Shown here in pieces: positions 32,964 to 42,158 of a stretch of 52,893 bases of DNA. A program made the position numbers and the translations under genes. The first letter of the stretch is position 1; every line of letters starts with the position of its first letter. Source of the DNA: Paracoccaceae bacterium (GTDB taxonomy: Bacteria; Pseudomonadota; Alphaproteobacteria; Rhodobacterales; Rhodobacteraceae); contig JAKITO010000020.1 of NCBI GenBank assembly GCA_021648025.1, positions 1 through 52,893 on the forward strand. The letters are read 5' to 3'. The notes beneath the pieces are model-generated. The model worked only from the letters and a program-made list of their open reading frames with translations, was not told the DNA's origin and ran no database searches.

Positions 32964-34274
32964 TCAGCGAAACGACCGCGCCGTTTCGGGCAACCAAAGG
33001 GCAATGTCGGGGATCATGAATACCGCGATGATCAGCAGGATTTGCGCCAGAACAAACGGCATCACCCCGGCATAGATCGACGACAGGCTGACATGCGGGG
33101 CCATGCCTTTGATCACAAACACATTCATGCCAATCGGCGGGGTGATCAGGCCCAGTTCGACCACCATTACCACGATTATCCCGAACCAGACCGGATCAAA
33201 CCCAAGGCCGGTAACAATTGGAAAGAAGATCGGCACGGTCAGCAGGATCATCGCCAATGCGTCCAGAAATGCGCCCATCACCAGATACATCAGCAGGATA
33301 ATGGCCATGATTGCCGTGGGTGACATTTCCAATCCGCCGACAAAGCCCGAAAGCGCGCTGGCGATACCGGAGAATACCATCAGGTTGTTCAGGGTCAGCG
33401 CCCCGATCAGGATGGCGAAGATCATCGCCGAGGTTTGCACTGTTTCCAGCAGCGCCTCTTTGGTGTTTTGCACCGTCAGACGGCCGCGCATGGCCGAGAT
33501 GATGAAGGCAAAGGTGGCCCCGACGCCGGCCGCTTCGGTGGGGGTGAAGACGCCAAAATAGATGCCGCCGATTACCAGAACGAACAGCAGGATGATGGCC
33601 CAGGTCTTGCTCAGCGCTTTCAGCTTTTCGCGGGTTGATTTTGGCTCTCCGGCGCTGCCCAGATGTGGCCAGATCCAGGTGGTAATCGAGATCACCAGCA
33701 TAAAGCCGATGACCGTCAAAACACCGGGGATCATCCCGGCAATGAACAGGTCGCCAATCGAGGTTTCGGTCAGGATGCCATACAGCACCAGCACCACGGA
33801 CGGCGGGATCAGAATGCCGATGATACCGCCAGCCGCGACAGACCCGGTGGCGAGGCTATCGGCGTATTTGTATTTCTCCATCTCGGGCAAGGCCACCTGA
33901 GACATGGTGGCGGCGGTTGCCACGGACGACCCGCATATGGCGGCAAACGCGCCGCACGCGCCAATGGTGGCCAAGGCCAGCCCGCCGCGAAACGCGCCGA
34001 ACCAGGCGTTGAAGGCTTCGTATAATTCGCGACTGAGGCCGGATCGCGAGGCGACCGAACCCATCAGCACAAACAACGGTACAATCGACAGATCATAGGT
34101 GACGGTGGTTTCGTAAACGGTGGTCCCAAACAGCGACAGGGCCGGCGACCAGCCGATAATCATCCCCATGCCGCCAAGCCCGGCAAGCCCCATGGCAAAG
34201 CCGATTGGCACGGTCAGGGCCAGCAGGATGAACAGAAAGACAAAGCAAAGGGTGCCTATGGTAATCGGATCCAT
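32964..34274 (-). CDS. TRAP transporter large membrane subunit (DctM)
   Basis: TRAP transporter large permease of 436 residues with about 12 hydrophobic segments. Typical blocks: VPIGFAMGLAGLGGMG, SSVATAATMSQVALPEMEKYKY, and GGIIGILIPPSVVLVLYG. ATG 34274 is chosen at MDPITIG; the longer frame runs back into the small-subunit gene. It catalyses sodium-driven uptake of an organic acid delivered by DctP. The probable substrate is the aromatic or related acid degraded by the divergent Rieske cluster. Confidence 0.93.
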   Translation of the reverse strand: MDPITIGTLCFVFLFILLALTVPIGFAMGLAGLGGMGMIIGWSPALSLFGTTVYETTVTYDLSIVPLFVLMGSVASRSGLSRELYEAFNAWFGAFRGGLALATIGACGAFAAICGSSVATAATMSQVALPEMEKYKYADSLATGSVAAGGIIGILIPPSVVLVLYGILTETSIGDLFIAGMIPGVLTVIGFMLVISITTWIWPHLGSAGEPKSTREKLKALSKTWAIILLFVLVIGGIYFGVFTPTEAAGVGATFAFIISAMRGRLTVQNTKEALLETVQTSAMIFAILIGALTLNNLMVFSGIASALSGFVGGLEMSPTAIMAIILLMYLVMGAFLDALAMILLTVPIFFPIVTGLGFDPVWFGIIVVMVVELGLITPPIGMNVFVIKGMAPHVSLSSIYAGVMPFVLAQILLIIAVFMIPDIALWLPETARSFR

Positions 34275-34287
34275 GTCGTGTCTTCTT

Positions 34288-34758
34288 TCAGATTTTGGTT
34301 GCAGGGTGCAGCAACAGCCAGATGGCAAACAATGTGGTGATCCCCGAGGCCACAGCCATGACAAACACCACCGGTGCGACCGGCAGGAACAGGATTTGCG
34401 TGGCCAGCCCGTCGGACCAGAAATTCATCGCCCGGTCCCAAAGGCGCCAGGTGATCAGGCCAAAGAACAGAACGGCAATCAGAGCGGAAAACCCGGCCAG
34501 CCATAGCCTTGTGACACGCGGCACCATGCCGACAATCAGGTCAACCGCGATATGGCCACGGTTCAAGGTGGTCAGGCCAAGACCGAAGAAGATCATCAAG
34601 CCCATGCCAAGTTCGACCAGTTCGACCGTGTATACCAATGGCGCGTCAAAGAAATAGCGCCCGACCACGTCCGAGAATGTAATCAACATCAGCCCCAAAA
34701 GGCAGATTGATGCCGCTGCTGCCATCCAGTTGGATGTGCGTTTGATCATGGTTTTCAT
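34288..34758 (-). CDS. TRAP transporter small membrane subunit (DctQ)
   Basis: TRAP small permease of 156 residues with four hydrophobic segments and the family sequence TFSDVVGRYFFDAPLVYTVELVEL. ATG 34758 (MKTMIKRTSN) has GGGGGA four bases upstream; a longer in-frame start at 34809 overlaps the intercistronic hairpin. It links DctP docking to the DctM channel. Confidence 0.9.
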   Translation of the reverse strand: MKTMIKRTSNWMAAAASICLLGLMLITFSDVVGRYFFDAPLVYTVELVELGMGLMIFFGLGLTTLNRGHIAVDLIVGMVPRVTRLWLAGFSALIAVLFFGLITWRLWDRAMNFWSDGLATQILFLPVAPVVFVMAVASGITTLFAIWLLLHPATKI

Positions 34759-34775
34759 GGGGTCCCCCAAAGTTA

Positions 34776-34806
34776 GGCCGGGGCAATATTGCAAAACGCC
34801 CCGGCC
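34776..34806. other. Intercistronic hairpin between dctP and dctQ
   Basis: A perfect 9-base-pair inverted repeat GGCCGGGGC / GCCCCGGCC with a 13-base loop, just downstream of the dctP stop on the minus strand. It probably stabilises the upstream dctP message relative to the membrane subunits. Confidence 0.55.
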
Positions 34807-34828
34807 CATGTCGTGTTTGAAATCTGCG

Positions 34829-35860
34829 CTACTGGTCTGAGTATTTCGCCATTGTCGCCTTCAGATCGTCCAGCAAAGCCGCACCGTCAAGTCCGGCAGC
34901 GTCGGCTTTTTCGATCCATGCGGTATTCATGAACTCGATCTTTTCGGCCCACCGGGCCAGTTCGGCGTCTGGAAGACGATTGATTGTGCCATTGCTTTCA
35001 AGTGCAAACGCTTTGCCAACTGCATCGGCCCGGTCCCAGCCTGCGCCAAGGATGCCGGCACCCTTGATACCGCCCAGATCGGTCAGAACCTTCTTGTGCG
35101 CATCCGACAGCCCATCCCATTTCGCGCGATTCATGATGATCGCAAACGGCGTGGTGTACAGGCCACCGGGGATTTCCAGATGGTAGTCCAGCAATTCACC
35201 CAAGCGAAAGCCTTTGACCGATTCAAACGGGAACAGCGCGCCGTCGGCCACACCTTTCTGGATCGCCTCATAGGCCGCAGGGGCCGGCATCGCCACCGGC
35301 ACGGCACCCAGGGCTTCGGCCATGCGAACGCCGCCGCCACCAACCCGCAGTTTCACACCCATCAGGTCTTCAAGCGTATTGATCGGCTTTTTGGTATGCA
35401 CCGCACCGGGGCCGTGCACCATCAGGGTGATTACCTTGACGTCCTTGAATTCGGTGTCAAAACCGATGTTACGGTCATACCAGTCATAGGCCGCTTGCGA
35501 CCCGGCCTCGGCGTTGGCCGACAGGAACGGCAATTCCGCACCGCGCAGAATTTCGAACGGACCCGGGGTATAGGCCATCACATGATAGGCCAGATCGGCG
35601 GCGCCATCGCGCACCACGTCATACTGCCCCGGAGGCTTGGCAATCGGTGCCGGGTCCAGCTTGATCTTGAGCGTTCCGCCCGAGGCCTTTTCGATCTCGG
35701 CAAACCATATCAGCAGCGTGTCAGCCACCAGATGGTGCTTGGGTGGCAGCCAGGTGGACATGCGCAATGTCACGTCCTGGGCAAACGCCATTCCGGCGCT
35801 AAGGCCAAAGGTCAGCCCGAGCGCCAAAGCCCCGGTCTTCATTAGGTTTCTACGTTTCAT
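34829..35860 (-). CDS. TRAP transporter periplasmic binding protein (DctP)
   Basis: Extracytoplasmic binding protein of the TRAP type, 343 residues, with signal peptide MKRRNLMKTGALALGLTFGL ending near AFA-Q. Family blocks: LRMSTWLPPKHHLVADTLL, the ligand-carboxylate region GVKLRVGGGG, and AAYEAIQKGVADGALFPFES. The conserved Arg of LRVGG binds substrate carboxylate in most members, so an organic acid ligand is expected. It is the first gene of the dctPQM unit. Confidence 0.92.
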   Translation of the reverse strand: MKRRNLMKTGALALGLTFGLSAGMAFAQDVTLRMSTWLPPKHHLVADTLLIWFAEIEKASGGTLKIKLDPAPIAKPPGQYDVVRDGAADLAYHVMAYTPGPFEILRGAELPFLSANAEAGSQAAYDWYDRNIGFDTEFKDVKVITLMVHGPGAVHTKKPINTLEDLMGVKLRVGGGGVRMAEALGAVPVAMPAPAAYEAIQKGVADGALFPFESVKGFRLGELLDYHLEIPGGLYTTPFAIIMNRAKWDGLSDAHKKVLTDLGGIKGAGILGAGWDRADAVGKAFALESNGTINRLPDAELARWAEKIEFMNTAWIEKADAAGLDGAALLDDLKATMAKYSDQ

Positions 35861-35925
35861 GTGAACTCCCTTTCACGTTGGTTTTTATATTTGTCGCCAT
35901 TTTCACGCGGCGATGGTTGGTTTCA

Positions 35926-35945
35926 AATCTTCAGGTTTGAAGATT
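35926..35945. other. AT-rich inverted repeat at the marR stop codon
   Basis: A perfect 8-base-pair inverted repeat AATCTTCA / TGAAGATT with loop GGTT, overlapping the marR stop. It could be a weak terminator or a regulator site upstream of dctP. The short AT-rich stem and absence of a T-run make either uncertain. Confidence 0.35.
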
Positions 35946-36386
35946 GCATAGCTTGTTAAGCACGCGCTTTAGCATAGTCATTTCCGAATCGGTAAGGTTT
36001 TCCAACACTTTCGATTCGTGCGCCTTGGCCGAGACCATCAAAGGCGCGACAAGGTCTTGCCCCTTTGCGGTGACAAATATCGCCATCTTGCGGCGATCCC
36101 CGGCGACAGGTTGTTTGTTCACCAACCCATCATCGACCATCTGGTCAATGATCTTGGTCAGACGGGATTGTTCGTAAAGCACCAGTTTCGACAGGCTGGT
36201 CAGCATCAGGCCGGGCTGGTCAACCACACAGGCCAAAACCCGCCAGACATGGATTTTGGTGCCACTTGCCTTGACCTTGCGATGAAACTCATCCGACAAC
36301 ACCTGACTGGCCGAGGCCAGTTGATACAACAGATAATCATCCACAAAAGTGGTCGGCTTGTCAGCAGAGGCAGTCATCAACGTCAT
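35931..36386 (-). CDS. MarR family transcriptional regulator
   Basis: Winged-helix MarR regulator of 151 residues. The recognition helix region is LTSLSKLVLYEQSRLTKIIDQMVDDGLV and the wing DRRKMAIFVTAKGQDL. ATG 36386 is preferred over a TTG at 36431 because the latter adds a non-family leader. It lies between the TRAP genes (same strand) and the divergent Rieske oxygenase operon. By the usual MarR logic it represses one or both until an aromatic ligand binds. Confidence 0.9.
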   Translation of the reverse strand: MTLMTASADKPTTFVDDYLLYQLASASQVLSDEFHRKVKASGTKIHVWRVLACVVDQPGLMLTSLSKLVLYEQSRLTKIIDQMVDDGLVNKQPVAGDRRKMAIFVTAKGQDLVAPLMVSAKAHESKVLENLTDSEMTMLKRVLNKLCNLQT

Positions 36387-36555
36387 GGTGGCAAAACAAG
36401 CAGATGTGCGTTGACGAGTCAATTCCTTCAACCCTGAAAATATGCGATTTCATATTAGTTTTCTGGATACCCTGTTCAAAATGCTTGTGTTGACAGATGA
36501 AAGTTTAAAGTTAAAAGTATGAAAAAGAATATAGTATTGCTGCCAGGGCCATTGA

Positions 36556-37521
36556 ATGCTGAAACTGACCGTAACAGATATCCGCGACGCGGCCCCCGGG
36601 GTCAGACAGATATGCCTGGCGGACAAGGGTGCGCTGTTGCCCGGCTTTGATGCCGGTGCGCATATCAGGATCGACGTGCCGGACGTGGGGCCGCGGGAAT
36701 ATTCGCTGATCAATCTGGACCCGAAGCGGGCGACACAAGACGGGGTGACGTCCTACGATCTTGGCGTGCGGCTTGAAGATGACAGTACTGGCGGGTCGGT
36801 TTTCATGCACGCCCTGACGCCCGGAGCCGAGGTGATGTGCGCCCCCCCCAGGAACGATTTCCCATTGGCAGAAAGCCCTAATCCCCTGCTGATTGCCGGG
36901 GGAATTGGCATTACGCCAATTGCGACAATGGCGGCGTATCTGGCCGGGCAGGAATTGCCGTTTGATCTGCATTACAGCGGGCGTGAACAAGGATCACTGG
37001 CGTTCCTGGACGCCCTGAAAAAGTTCACGGGGCAAAAATTCGCGGCAAACCACCTGACAACGCATTACGACAACACCGATACTGCGCTTGATTTAGGGGC
37101 GTTGTTGCGAACGATATCGCCTGCGCGCGACATCTATGTCTGCGGTCCGGGGGGCATGATCGAAGCCACCAAGGCGGCCGCCGCGCAGGCGGGCTTTGAC
37201 GCCGGAAGAGTCCATTTCGAACTGTTCGCCCGTGCCACCCCCAAAACCGGGGACGTGGCGTTTGAAGTCGAGATTGCCTCAACCGGCGATGTCCACACCA
37301 TCCCTGCCGACCAAAGCATCATCGAAGCACTTGAGGCGGCCGGGCTTGATCTGATGTATGACTGCCAACGTGGCGATTGTGGAATTTGTCAGACCGATGT
37401 TGTGTCTGGCATTCCTGACCACCGCGATGTGGTTTTGTCAGATGATGAAAAATCTGCCGGAGAGGTGATGCAAATCTGCGTTTCCCGGGCCAAATCGGAA
37501 CGCCTTGTTCTGGATATTTAA
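36556..37521 (+). CDS. Phthalate dioxygenase reductase-type electron transfer protein (PDR/VanB family)
   Basis: Class IA reductase of 321 residues. FMN-binding PREYSLINLD, NAD-binding LLIAGGIGITPIATMAAYL, and a C-terminal plant-type 2Fe-2S domain with CQRGDCGICQ and the final Cys in MQICVSRA. It passes electrons from NADH to the Rieske oxygenase encoded next. It is the first gene of the operon; the leader (36387-36555) contains the direct repeat AAGTTTAAAGTTAAAAGT, a possible MarR site. Confidence 0.92.
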   Translation: MLKLTVTDIRDAAPGVRQICLADKGALLPGFDAGAHIRIDVPDVGPREYSLINLDPKRATQDGVTSYDLGVRLEDDSTGGSVFMHALTPGAEVMCAPPRNDFPLAESPNPLLIAGGIGITPIATMAAYLAGQELPFDLHYSGREQGSLAFLDALKKFTGQKFAANHLTTHYDNTDTALDLGALLRTISPARDIYVCGPGGMIEATKAAAAQAGFDAGRVHFELFARATPKTGDVAFEVEIASTGDVHTIPADQSIIEALEAAGLDLMYDCQRGDCGICQTDVVSGIPDHRDVVLSDDEKSAGEVMQICVSRAKSERLVLDI

Positions 37522-37536
37522 CGAAAGGTCACACGC

Positions 37537-38859
37537 ATGAACGACCAAATCGCGCGAATTCGCGCCCTGCAACGCCCCGGCGAAGTACACCGCGATGCCT
37601 ACGTTGCCCCCGACGTGTTTGATATGGAAATGAAACACCTGTTCCGCAATGCCTGGGTCTATGTGGGCCACGCCAGCCAGATCCCCGGCAAAGGCGATTA
37701 TTACGCCACCCAAGTGGCCGATCAGCCGGTTTTGATGGTGCGCCATACGGATAACTCGGTGCGGGTTTTGTACAACCGTTGTCCGCACAAGGGCACGCAG
37801 GTGGTGATTGACACGCAAGGCAACACTGGCAAATTCTTTCGCTGTCCCTATCACGCCTGGTCGTTCAAAACCGATGGCTCGCTGTTGGCGGTGCCGTTGA
37901 AAAAGGGCTATCAGGACACCGAGTTCAAATCGTCCTGTGCCGCCAAAGGCATGACCCCGGTGCCCCACGTCAGGGAATACCGGGAATTCATCTTTGCCAG
38001 GATCAACGACCAGGGCCCTTCGTTCGAAGACTTCTTTGGCGACAGCCTGTCGTCTCTGGACAACATGATCGACCGGTCCCCGGCGGGGCGGTTAGAGGTG
38101 GTCGGTTCACCGCTGCGCTATGCGCACAATTGCAACTGGAAGATGCTGGTCGAAAACCAGACCGATACCTGCCATCCGATGGTGGCCCATGAAAGCAGCG
38201 CAGGCACGGTCAAAGACATCTGGGAACGTCAGGAGGAAGGCACCAAAAAGCCGATGGTGGTGGAACTGGCCCTGCCGTTCATGTCGTCATACGAGTTCTT
38301 TGAAGGCATGGGCATCCGCATCTGGGACAACGGCCACGGCCATACCGGCGTGCATCATTCGATCCATTCGGACTATTCGGACATCCCCGGCTATAATGAT
38401 CAGATGCAGGCGGCTTATGGCAAGGATCGCGCCGCTGAGATCCTGAATGAAAACCGCCACAACACGGTTTATTTCCCCAATCTGATGATCAAAGGCCCGA
38501 TCCAGACCTTGCGCCTGTTCAAACCGATTGCCGCCGACAAAACCCTGGTTGAAAGTTGGATTTTCCGGCTGGTGGATGCGCCTGACAAGCTGTTGGAACG
38601 TACGGCGATGTATAACCGGATCATCAATGCGCCGACCTCAATCGTTGGCCATGACGATCTGGAAATGTACGAACGCGCGCAATCCGGGCTGGCCAGTGAC
38701 GGTATGGAATGGGTCAATATTCAGCGGCTTTATGAAGAAGGCGAAGGCGACGAACCTGAGCAGATTTATAATGGCACCACCGAGGCGCAGATGCGCAATC
38801 AGTTCCGTGCCTGGGAAAAATTCATGCTGATGAGCATGGAAAAGGAGGGCACATCATGA
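37537..38859 (+). CDS. Aromatic ring-hydroxylating dioxygenase alpha subunit
   Basis: Rieske non-heme iron oxygenase large subunit of 440 residues. The Rieske ligands are Cys82/His84 (CPHKG) and Cys103/His106 (CPYHAW). The mononuclear iron ligands are His213 and His218 in TDTCHPMVAHE, with the bridging Asp210. It hydroxylates or demethylates an aromatic acid. The beta subunit overlaps its stop (ATGA). Substrate unknown; the acyl-CoA ligase and aldolase-like genes downstream suggest a phenylpropanoid or other side-chain acid. Confidence 0.93.
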   Translation: MNDQIARIRALQRPGEVHRDAYVAPDVFDMEMKHLFRNAWVYVGHASQIPGKGDYYATQVADQPVLMVRHTDNSVRVLYNRCPHKGTQVVIDTQGNTGKFFRCPYHAWSFKTDGSLLAVPLKKGYQDTEFKSSCAAKGMTPVPHVREYREFIFARINDQGPSFEDFFGDSLSSLDNMIDRSPAGRLEVVGSPLRYAHNCNWKMLVENQTDTCHPMVAHESSAGTVKDIWERQEEGTKKPMVVELALPFMSSYEFFEGMGIRIWDNGHGHTGVHHSIHSDYSDIPGYNDQMQAAYGKDRAAEILNENRHNTVYFPNLMIKGPIQTLRLFKPIAADKTLVESWIFRLVDAPDKLLERTAMYNRIINAPTSIVGHDDLEMYERAQSGLASDGMEWVNIQRLYEEGEGDEPEQIYNGTTEAQMRNQFRAWEKFMLMSMEKEGTS

Positions 38860-39335
38860 CCCCAACAGCGCAGGATTTGATAGATTTTGTCTATGCCGAG
38901 GCGCGTTTGATTGATGAACGCCGCTTTCCCGAATGGTTGGCGCTGTTTGCCGATGACGGTATGTATTGGATGCCGTTGGAGTGGAACCAACAGGATCAAT
39001 GGCTGACGACATCGCTGATGCACGAGGATAAGTTGATGTTGCAGGTGCGGGTTGAACGGTTGGAAGGCGAACGGACGTTTTCCCAGAAACCCAAAAGCCG
39101 CTGTCAGCATTTGTTGCAACTGCCGCAGGTGGACGAGATTGACCATGAAAACGGGGTGTATCGCACCTATACGCCGTTCCATTACGCCGAAACCCGGTTT
39201 GATGAACAACTGATACTGGCGGGATGGGCACGCCATCAGCTTTGCGTCGTGGATGGGGCTTTGAAGATCAGAATGAAACGGGTTGATCTGGTCAATTGCG
39301 ACGCACCCTTTCGTAATATCCAGTTGTTCGTCTGA
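38856..39335 (+). CDS. Aromatic ring-hydroxylating dioxygenase beta subunit
   Basis: Small subunit (SnoaL/NTF2-like fold) of 159 residues. Family features: DFVYAEARLIDERRFPEWL, ALFADDGMYWMPL and the C-terminal KRVDLVNCDAPFRNIQLFV. It has a structural role with the alpha subunit. Its stop overlaps the ligase start (TGATG). Confidence 0.9.
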   Translation: MTPTAQDLIDFVYAEARLIDERRFPEWLALFADDGMYWMPLEWNQQDQWLTTSLMHEDKLMLQVRVERLEGERTFSQKPKSRCQHLLQLPQVDEIDHENGVYRTYTPFHYAETRFDEQLILAGWARHQLCVVDGALKIRMKRVDLVNCDAPFRNIQLFV

Positions 39336-40972
39336 TGGTGCCAGCGGTGACAGCCTGCCTGCCCAGCCCATTTGCGCATGAAACCATCGCCGGGTTTTTC
39401 GCCAAAACAGCGGCGACATACCCAGAGCGGGCGTTTTTGCATACCCTGAGCCGTACGGCAGAGGTTTATGGAATTGACGCCGGATCAATCACCTATGCGC
39501 AAATGTCGGCGCGTGTGGAGCAGCGCACCAATGCCTATGCCCGCGCTGGTTATGGCCCCGGTCACCGCATTGGCCTGCTGGTCGAAAACCGACCTGTATT
39601 CTTTGAGCACTGGCTGGCGCTCAACCGCCTGGGCGCGTCACTGGTGCCGGTCAACCCCGACCTTCAGGCCAGCGAGCTGCGCTATCTGGTTGAACATTCC
39701 GAACTGGCGCTGGCCGTGGCCATCCCTTCGCGTCAGGCGGATATGATCAAGGCGGGGGCACCCGCGGTCATTGGCCCGGACGATCCCATCCCAAAGGCAA
39801 TTTCAATCATAACCGAAACTCTGGAAACCGACCGCCGCGAAGCGGCCTTGTTGTACACATCCGGCACCACCGGCCTGCCCAAAGGCTGCGTGCTGACCAA
39901 CCAGTACTTTCTGACCTGTGCCGCCTGGTATCGCGACGTCGGTGGTGCCTGTGCGATCAGCGAAGCGGGCGAGCGGATGATCACGCCGCTGCCATTGTTC
40001 CACATGAACGCCATGGCCTGTTCTGCCATGGGCATGATCGCCGTCGGCGGCTGCCTCAGTGTGATTGACCGTTTCCACCCCTCGTCCTGGTGGGACGACA
40101 TCCGCGAAGCGGATGCCACCGTGATGCATTACCTTGGGGTAATGCCCGCCATGCTGATGAACGCAGCACCTGGGCCAGCCGACCAGAACCACAGTTTGCG
40201 TTTTGGCTTTGGTGCCGGGGTCGAAAAACCCTTGCACGGGGCCTTCGAGGCACGCTTTGGGGTGCCGCTGGTTGAGGCATGGGCGATGACTGAGACCGGC
40301 AATGGGGCGGTGATTGCCGCCGCTCACGGGGCCCGACATGTGGGCAGCTCCTGTTTCGGAACACCTGCCCCAGAGGTCGAGGTTCGTCTGGCCGGTGGCG
40401 ATGGCGAACAGGTGGCGCAAGGCAGGCCGGGTGAGTTGCTGGTCCGGCGCGCCGGTGATGACCCACATTTCGGGTTCTTTGACCGCTATCTGAAGAACCC
40501 CGGGGAAACGGCCAAAGCCTGGGAGGGTGGCTGGTTTCACACCGGTGACATTGCCCGCCAGAACCCGGACGGAAGTTACGTCTTTGTCGATCGCAAAAAG
40601 AATGTGATCCGCCGGTCCGGTGAAAACATCGCCGCGATTGAGGTCGAAGGCGTGTTGAACCGCCACGCCAATATCGCCGCCTGCGCCGTCACCGCGACGC
40701 CCGACGCGCTGCGCGGGGATGAGGTGTTTGCCTGTATCAAACTGACCGGTCCGGTCGATGACCCCGGGCAGGTGGCGACTGATATCATGCGCTATTGTCT
40801 GGACCAACTGGCCTATTACAAGGCCCCGGGCTATATTGCATTTGTGCCTGAATTGCCCTTGACCTCGACCAATAAAATCCAACGTGGAGCGATGAAACCC
40901 ATGGTGGCGAAACTGCGTGACGCCCCCGGGACGATCAACACCACCCATCTGAAAAAGCGAAAGACGCCTTAG
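39335..40972 (+). CDS. AMP-dependent acyl-CoA ligase (ANL superfamily, CaiC-like)
   Basis: Adenylate-forming ligase of 545 residues. The P-loop is LLYTSGTTGLPKGC; the A5 block is EAWAMTETGNG; the hinge region is HTGDIARQNPDGSYVFVDRKKNVIRRSGENI; the C-terminal catalytic Lys lies in STNKIQRGAM. It activates a carboxylic acid as its CoA thioester. In context it primes the acid for cleavage by the following thiolase-like protein. Confidence 0.92.
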   Translation: MVPAVTACLPSPFAHETIAGFFAKTAATYPERAFLHTLSRTAEVYGIDAGSITYAQMSARVEQRTNAYARAGYGPGHRIGLLVENRPVFFEHWLALNRLGASLVPVNPDLQASELRYLVEHSELALAVAIPSRQADMIKAGAPAVIGPDDPIPKAISIITETLETDRREAALLYTSGTTGLPKGCVLTNQYFLTCAAWYRDVGGACAISEAGERMITPLPLFHMNAMACSAMGMIAVGGCLSVIDRFHPSSWWDDIREADATVMHYLGVMPAMLMNAAPGPADQNHSLRFGFGAGVEKPLHGAFEARFGVPLVEAWAMTETGNGAVIAAAHGARHVGSSCFGTPAPEVEVRLAGGDGEQVAQGRPGELLVRRAGDDPHFGFFDRYLKNPGETAKAWEGGWFHTGDIARQNPDGSYVFVDRKKNVIRRSGENIAAIEVEGVLNRHANIAACAVTATPDALRGDEVFACIKLTGPVDDPGQVATDIMRYCLDQLAYYKAPGYIAFVPELPLTSTNKIQRGAMKPMVAKLRDAPGTINTTHLKKRKTP

Positions 40973-40973
40973 A

Positions 40974-42158
40974 ATGGGTCGCTGGGATAACAAGCGCCAG
41001 CCCTACGATAGCGTCGTCGCTGCCGTACCTGTTTCCGTGCCGTATCAACGGTTTACCCCTGATCCGGCGCATTGGTGGCTGGCCCGTGCGCTGGGCGATC
41101 TGCTGCGCGGCGCCGGGCTGCACCCGGCTGATATCGACGGTTTCACCGTCTCATCATTCACCCTTTTCCCCGATACTGCCGTTGGTTTGACGCAACATCT
41201 GGGGCTAACGCCCCGGTGGCTGGATCATATCCCCATGGGGGGCGCCTCCGGCGTGGTGGCACTGCGGCGCGCTGCGCGCGCGGTGCAAGCGGGGGATGCG
41301 TCTGTGGTGGCTTGTGTGGCGGGGGACGCCAACCATGTGGACAGTTTTCGCAACATGCTGTCCAGCTTTTCCCGCTTTGCACAGGATGCGTCTTATCCCT
41401 ATGGGGCGGGGGGGCCAAACGCGTCGTTCGCGTTGCTCACTGATTATTATATGCGAAAATATGGCGCCACACGCGCGGATTTTGGCCGTATTGCCGTGGC
41501 GCAGAGGGCAAACGCTCGGCGCTACGCGCCTGCTTTGATGCAGGAGGCACTGAGTTTGCAGCAGTATCTTGATGCCCGTCCCATTTCCGATCCGATTCAT
41601 CTGTTTGATTGCGTGATGCCTTGCGCCGGGGCCGAGGCGTTTTTGGTGATGCGCGCGGATATTGCCGCCGAACTGGGTCTGAAGACGGTAAAAATCCTGT
41701 CGACCATTGAACGCCACAATGCTTTCCCTGACGACCCCGTTCAGGACCGTGGTGGCTGGGCGATGGACAAGGATGAGCTTTGGGATATGGCCGGGATCAA
41801 CCCGGATCAGGTGGATTTCCTGCAAACCTATGATGATTACCCGGTGATTTCGATGATGCAATTCGAAGACCTTGGTTTTTGCGCCAAAGGCGAAGGCCCG
41901 GCGTTCGTGCGCGGTCATGATCTGGAGATATCAGGGTCTTTCCCGCATAACACTTCTGGCGGGCAATTGTCAGTCGGGCAGGCCGGGGCGGCAGGCGGGT
42001 TCCTTGGGCTGGTCGAGGCGATAAGGCAATTAACCGGGACAGCCAGCGACACCCAGGTCAAGGGTGCGAAATACGGTGTGGTGTCGGGCTTTGGCATGAT
42101 CAACTATGATCGCGGCGTGTGCAGTGCGGCGGCGGTTTTGGCGAAGGGTTCGCAATGA
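40974..42158 (+). CDS. Thiolase-fold protein lacking the catalytic Cys (SCP-x/Ltp2-like, possible retro-aldolase)
   Basis: Thiolase-superfamily protein of 394 residues, SCP-x/Ltp group. The nucleophile position is IPMGGASGVVAL (Gly in place of Cys), and the C-terminal GHP motif is SVGQAGAAGG (Gln for His), so it cannot be a normal thiolase. Ltp2 proteins of steroid catabolism have the same losses and act as retro-aldolases with a DUF35 partner. The Tyr-containing segment QTYDDYPVISMMQFEDLGF resembles the Ltp active-site region, and a DUF35 protein follows with ATGA overlap. Retro-aldol cleavage of a CoA thioester is a reasonable inference. Confidence 0.82.
   Translation: MGRWDNKRQPYDSVVAAVPVSVPYQRFTPDPAHWWLARALGDLLRGAGLHPADIDGFTVSSFTLFPDTAVGLTQHLGLTPRWLDHIPMGGASGVVALRRAARAVQAGDASVVACVAGDANHVDSFRNMLSSFSRFAQDASYPYGAGGPNASFALLTDYYMRKYGATRADFGRIAVAQRANARRYAPALMQEALSLQQYLDARPISDPIHLFDCVMPCAGAEAFLVMRADIAAELGLKTVKILSTIERHNAFPDDPVQDRGGWAMDKDELWDMAGINPDQVDFLQTYDDYPVISMMQFEDLGFCAKGEGPAFVRGHDLEISGSFPHNTSGGQLSVGQAGAAGGFLGLVEAIRQLTGTASDTQVKGAKYGVVSGFGMINYDRGVCSAAAVLAKGSQ

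Noticed and set aside
39803..40993. 396-codon minus-strand frame opposite the acyl-CoA ligase
   Set aside because: The plus strand has all ANL-superfamily motifs; the antisense product is His/Gly-rich with no recognisable domain.
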